Assembly: GCA_028554795.2 (NCBI GenBank)
Contig: CM068835.1
Span: forward strand, 28,956,311-29,020,310
DNA: 64,000 nt
Direction: 5' to 3'
From: Sinohyriopsis cumingii
Taxonomy: Eukaryota > Mollusca > Bivalvia > Unionida > Unionidae
Under the pieces are notes generated by a model. The model was not told the origin of the DNA, made no database searches, and saw only the letters and a program-made list of their open reading frames with translations. Positions 62,737-64,000 of this stretch are shown in pieces; position 1 is the stretch's first letter; each line of letters opens with the position of its first letter. The position numbers and the translations under genes were made by a program.

Positions 62737-63225
62737 TCACAGATAATAATAAGTCGTCAATTCGATCCTGACTTTTTGCTTGAAAATGTCTGACAAATAA
62801 CCGTTTCTTCGTTTCGTCTCCTCACTCTGATTCAGGAGAGCTTCGATACGATGGATCTCTTGAGTGGTTAATGGTGGACAAGAATGTTCACGCAAGTCTT
62901 TATACCACTGGTGTAACACGTCTTTGTCCGAGATGAGACTCCAAGCTTCGTCCAGATACTCGTCCAATTTTTCTTCTTGACTCAACATCAGGCATTTATC
63001 GTGTTGAATTTGACTGGGATGATCGTTTTGACATCCATAACAATTTTACTTGATCAATTCCGTCATTTTTTCGACCAAGTGTTTGGCAAAACAGGAGACT
63101 AAATGGGCTTCTTGTTCTGGCCATCTCGATTTCATCATGATCACTTCTTCTTCTTTTTCCACGGTCTCATCACATTCCATCTCCAAAGTTTCTCCACTAG
63201 GTAAAGAGGGATAACAGTCTTCCAT
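62737..63225 (-). pseudogene. Gene D with stop codon (element 3)
   Basis: 163 codons from ATG 63225 (MEDCYPSLPSGE), an acidic N-terminus followed by a helical domain (EYLDEAWSLISDKDVLHQWY, then DLREHSCPPLTTQEIHRIEA). A TAA at 63046-63048 interrupts it at codon 60. It shows that gene D and the protease are separate adjacent genes, which element 1 has fused by deletion. Family not recognised. Confidence 0.75.
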
Positions 63226-63230
63226 GGCTT

Positions 63231-64000
63231 CTAAAAATCTAGAATGACTTCTCTCAAACTGTTGATTTCTATGGTATTATCGAATTCGGCATACAGGATG
63301 ACGTTCACTGTCGCTGGTAGTTCTTTTGCAAACTGAAGTTCCACACGAATCTGGCCGGATTTTATAGGGTGGAAATGTCCCTCGTCGCTGCCTTGGTCTG
63401 GAGTGAAATCAAAAGCCCACAAAGCATAGCCTCCTGCGTAATCTTCGTACGTAATGCCGTGACTGGTGTTGGTTCCTAACTGGACGGTGGCTTCGTACAG
63501 GGACAAGTACGATCTCAAGTAATTCATCTTGGTAAAGCCAGGTTCGAAAGGTCGGGTACACAAGGTCTTGCCATCGCGACTGACTTCGATTTTCATCACG
63601 TCAAAGTGTTGAAAGTTGAAAGGATTTTCAGCGAAGGCTCCGTTGAAGGCTGAATTCGAGACCATACCAAGGATTAAACGCTTGGGTAACTGTATTTGAA
63701 ACAGATGATCTTCGATCATAGAATGCTGTCCCTTGGGAATGGTGAACGTTTTCACTTCCACACGTCGTATGGGATACTTGGCGGTCGTTCTGCTCAACGT
63801 CTGACTGATGTCGTTTCCCACTTTAGGTAACACTTCCACGCGTCGTACGTTGTTTTTGGCCTCCTCGATTTTGCTTTTGGGATTGCTAGCAGCTTTATCA
63901 GCCAACAAATGGAAAGCGGTACTGCTGCGATTCAGTCTCAAGCGAACATTGACCCCGTTCAGCAAATATTTCTCTTGCAACCACATGTCCAAATGCAAAC
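63231..64000 (-). CDS. Major capsid protein, C-terminal part (element 3, cut by window)
   Basis: Open to the window edge. It contains LHLDMWLQEKYLLNGVNVRL, the RRVEV repeat pair that element 1 has lost, and the C-terminal EFDNTIEINSLREVILDF. No lesion in the part seen. Confidence 0.9.
   Translation of the reverse strand, partial: LHLDMWLQEKYLLNGVNVRLRLNRSSTAFHLLADKAASNPKSKIEEAKNNVRRVEVLPKVGNDISQTLSRTTAKYPIRRVEVKTFTIPKGQHSMIEDHLFQIQLPKRLILGMVSNSAFNGAFAENPFNFQHFDVMKIEVSRDGKTLCTRPFEPGFTKMNYLRSYLSLYEATVQLGTNTSHGITYEDYAGGYALWAFDFTPDQGSDEGHFHPIKSGQIRVELQFAKELPATVNVILYAEFDNTIEINSLREVILDF

Larger units (their letters stand above)
59212..64000 (-). mobile_element. Polinton/Maverick element 3 (left part, cut by window)
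   Basis: Begins AGTAGTAAGTAGGG by alignment with the tips of elements 1 and 2; the preceding 6 bp GACAGC would be its target duplication. Same gene order up to the capsid gene, where the window ends. It retains the protease gene that both other copies have deleted. Confidence 0.9.

Overview
The window is animal genomic DNA dominated by mobile elements. I see no ordinary host gene. The decayed non-LTR retrotransposons, tRNA-derived SINEs, AT-rich spacers and microsatellites suggest a marine invertebrate, most likely a mollusc (inference, moderate to low confidence).

The core is a cluster of three Polinton/Maverick elements (large virus-like DNA transposons), all in the same orientation. Element 1 spans 2395-20067, with terminal inverted repeats (TIRs) of about 510 bp and a perfect 6-bp target duplication TGCATC. 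Element 2 spans 23027-40246, with 324-bp TIRs and the duplication TACAAT. Element 3 starts at 59212 and runs off the right edge. The different target duplications show that elements 1 and 2 inserted independently. Each carries the Polinton kit, mostly on the minus strand: major capsid protein, basic minor virion protein, penton-type minor capsid protein, a two-helix membrane protein, a DDE integrase with a chromodomain, two or three basic or proline-rich proteins, a packaging ATPase, a small membrane-anchored protein and a protein-primed family B DNA polymerase. Only element 3 still has a recognisable adenain-like protease, and it carries a stop codon. All copies are damaged, each in different genes, so none is obviously autonomous.

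The most unusual feature is a set of accessory genes at both ends of each element: three small coiled-coil genes (A, B, C) on the left, and a Q-rich coiled-coil gene plus a small arginine-rich gene on the right. Each is followed, about 20-45 nt after its stop codon or ancestral stop, by a canonical histone-type 3' stem-loop. This has a 6-bp stem, a TTTC loop, usually an ACCCA flank, and a purine-rich block like the histone downstream element. I count 13 copies, and the stem shows compensatory base changes. The two right-hand genes are divergent, and the promoter between them holds TATA boxes on both sides, two inverted CCAAT boxes and a perfect TGACGTCA site, much like a divergent histone gene pair. 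Genes A-C share a different repeated promoter motif. The morphogenesis and replication genes lack stem-loops, and some are followed by AATAAA. The inference is that this Polinton lineage puts its accessory genes under replication-dependent, histone-like 3' end processing. I know of no description of this.

Between and around the elements: an RNase H-bearing LINE fragment (364-2150); AT-rich spacer (20074-22239); a low-copy repeat into which element 2 inserted and whose uninterrupted paralogue lies at 45230-46930; an endonuclease/RT LINE (42120-44640); two SINEs; two further decayed LINEs (47780-49330 and 52395-53500); a 2.7-kb 39-bp minisatellite (49574-52264); and several microsatellites.
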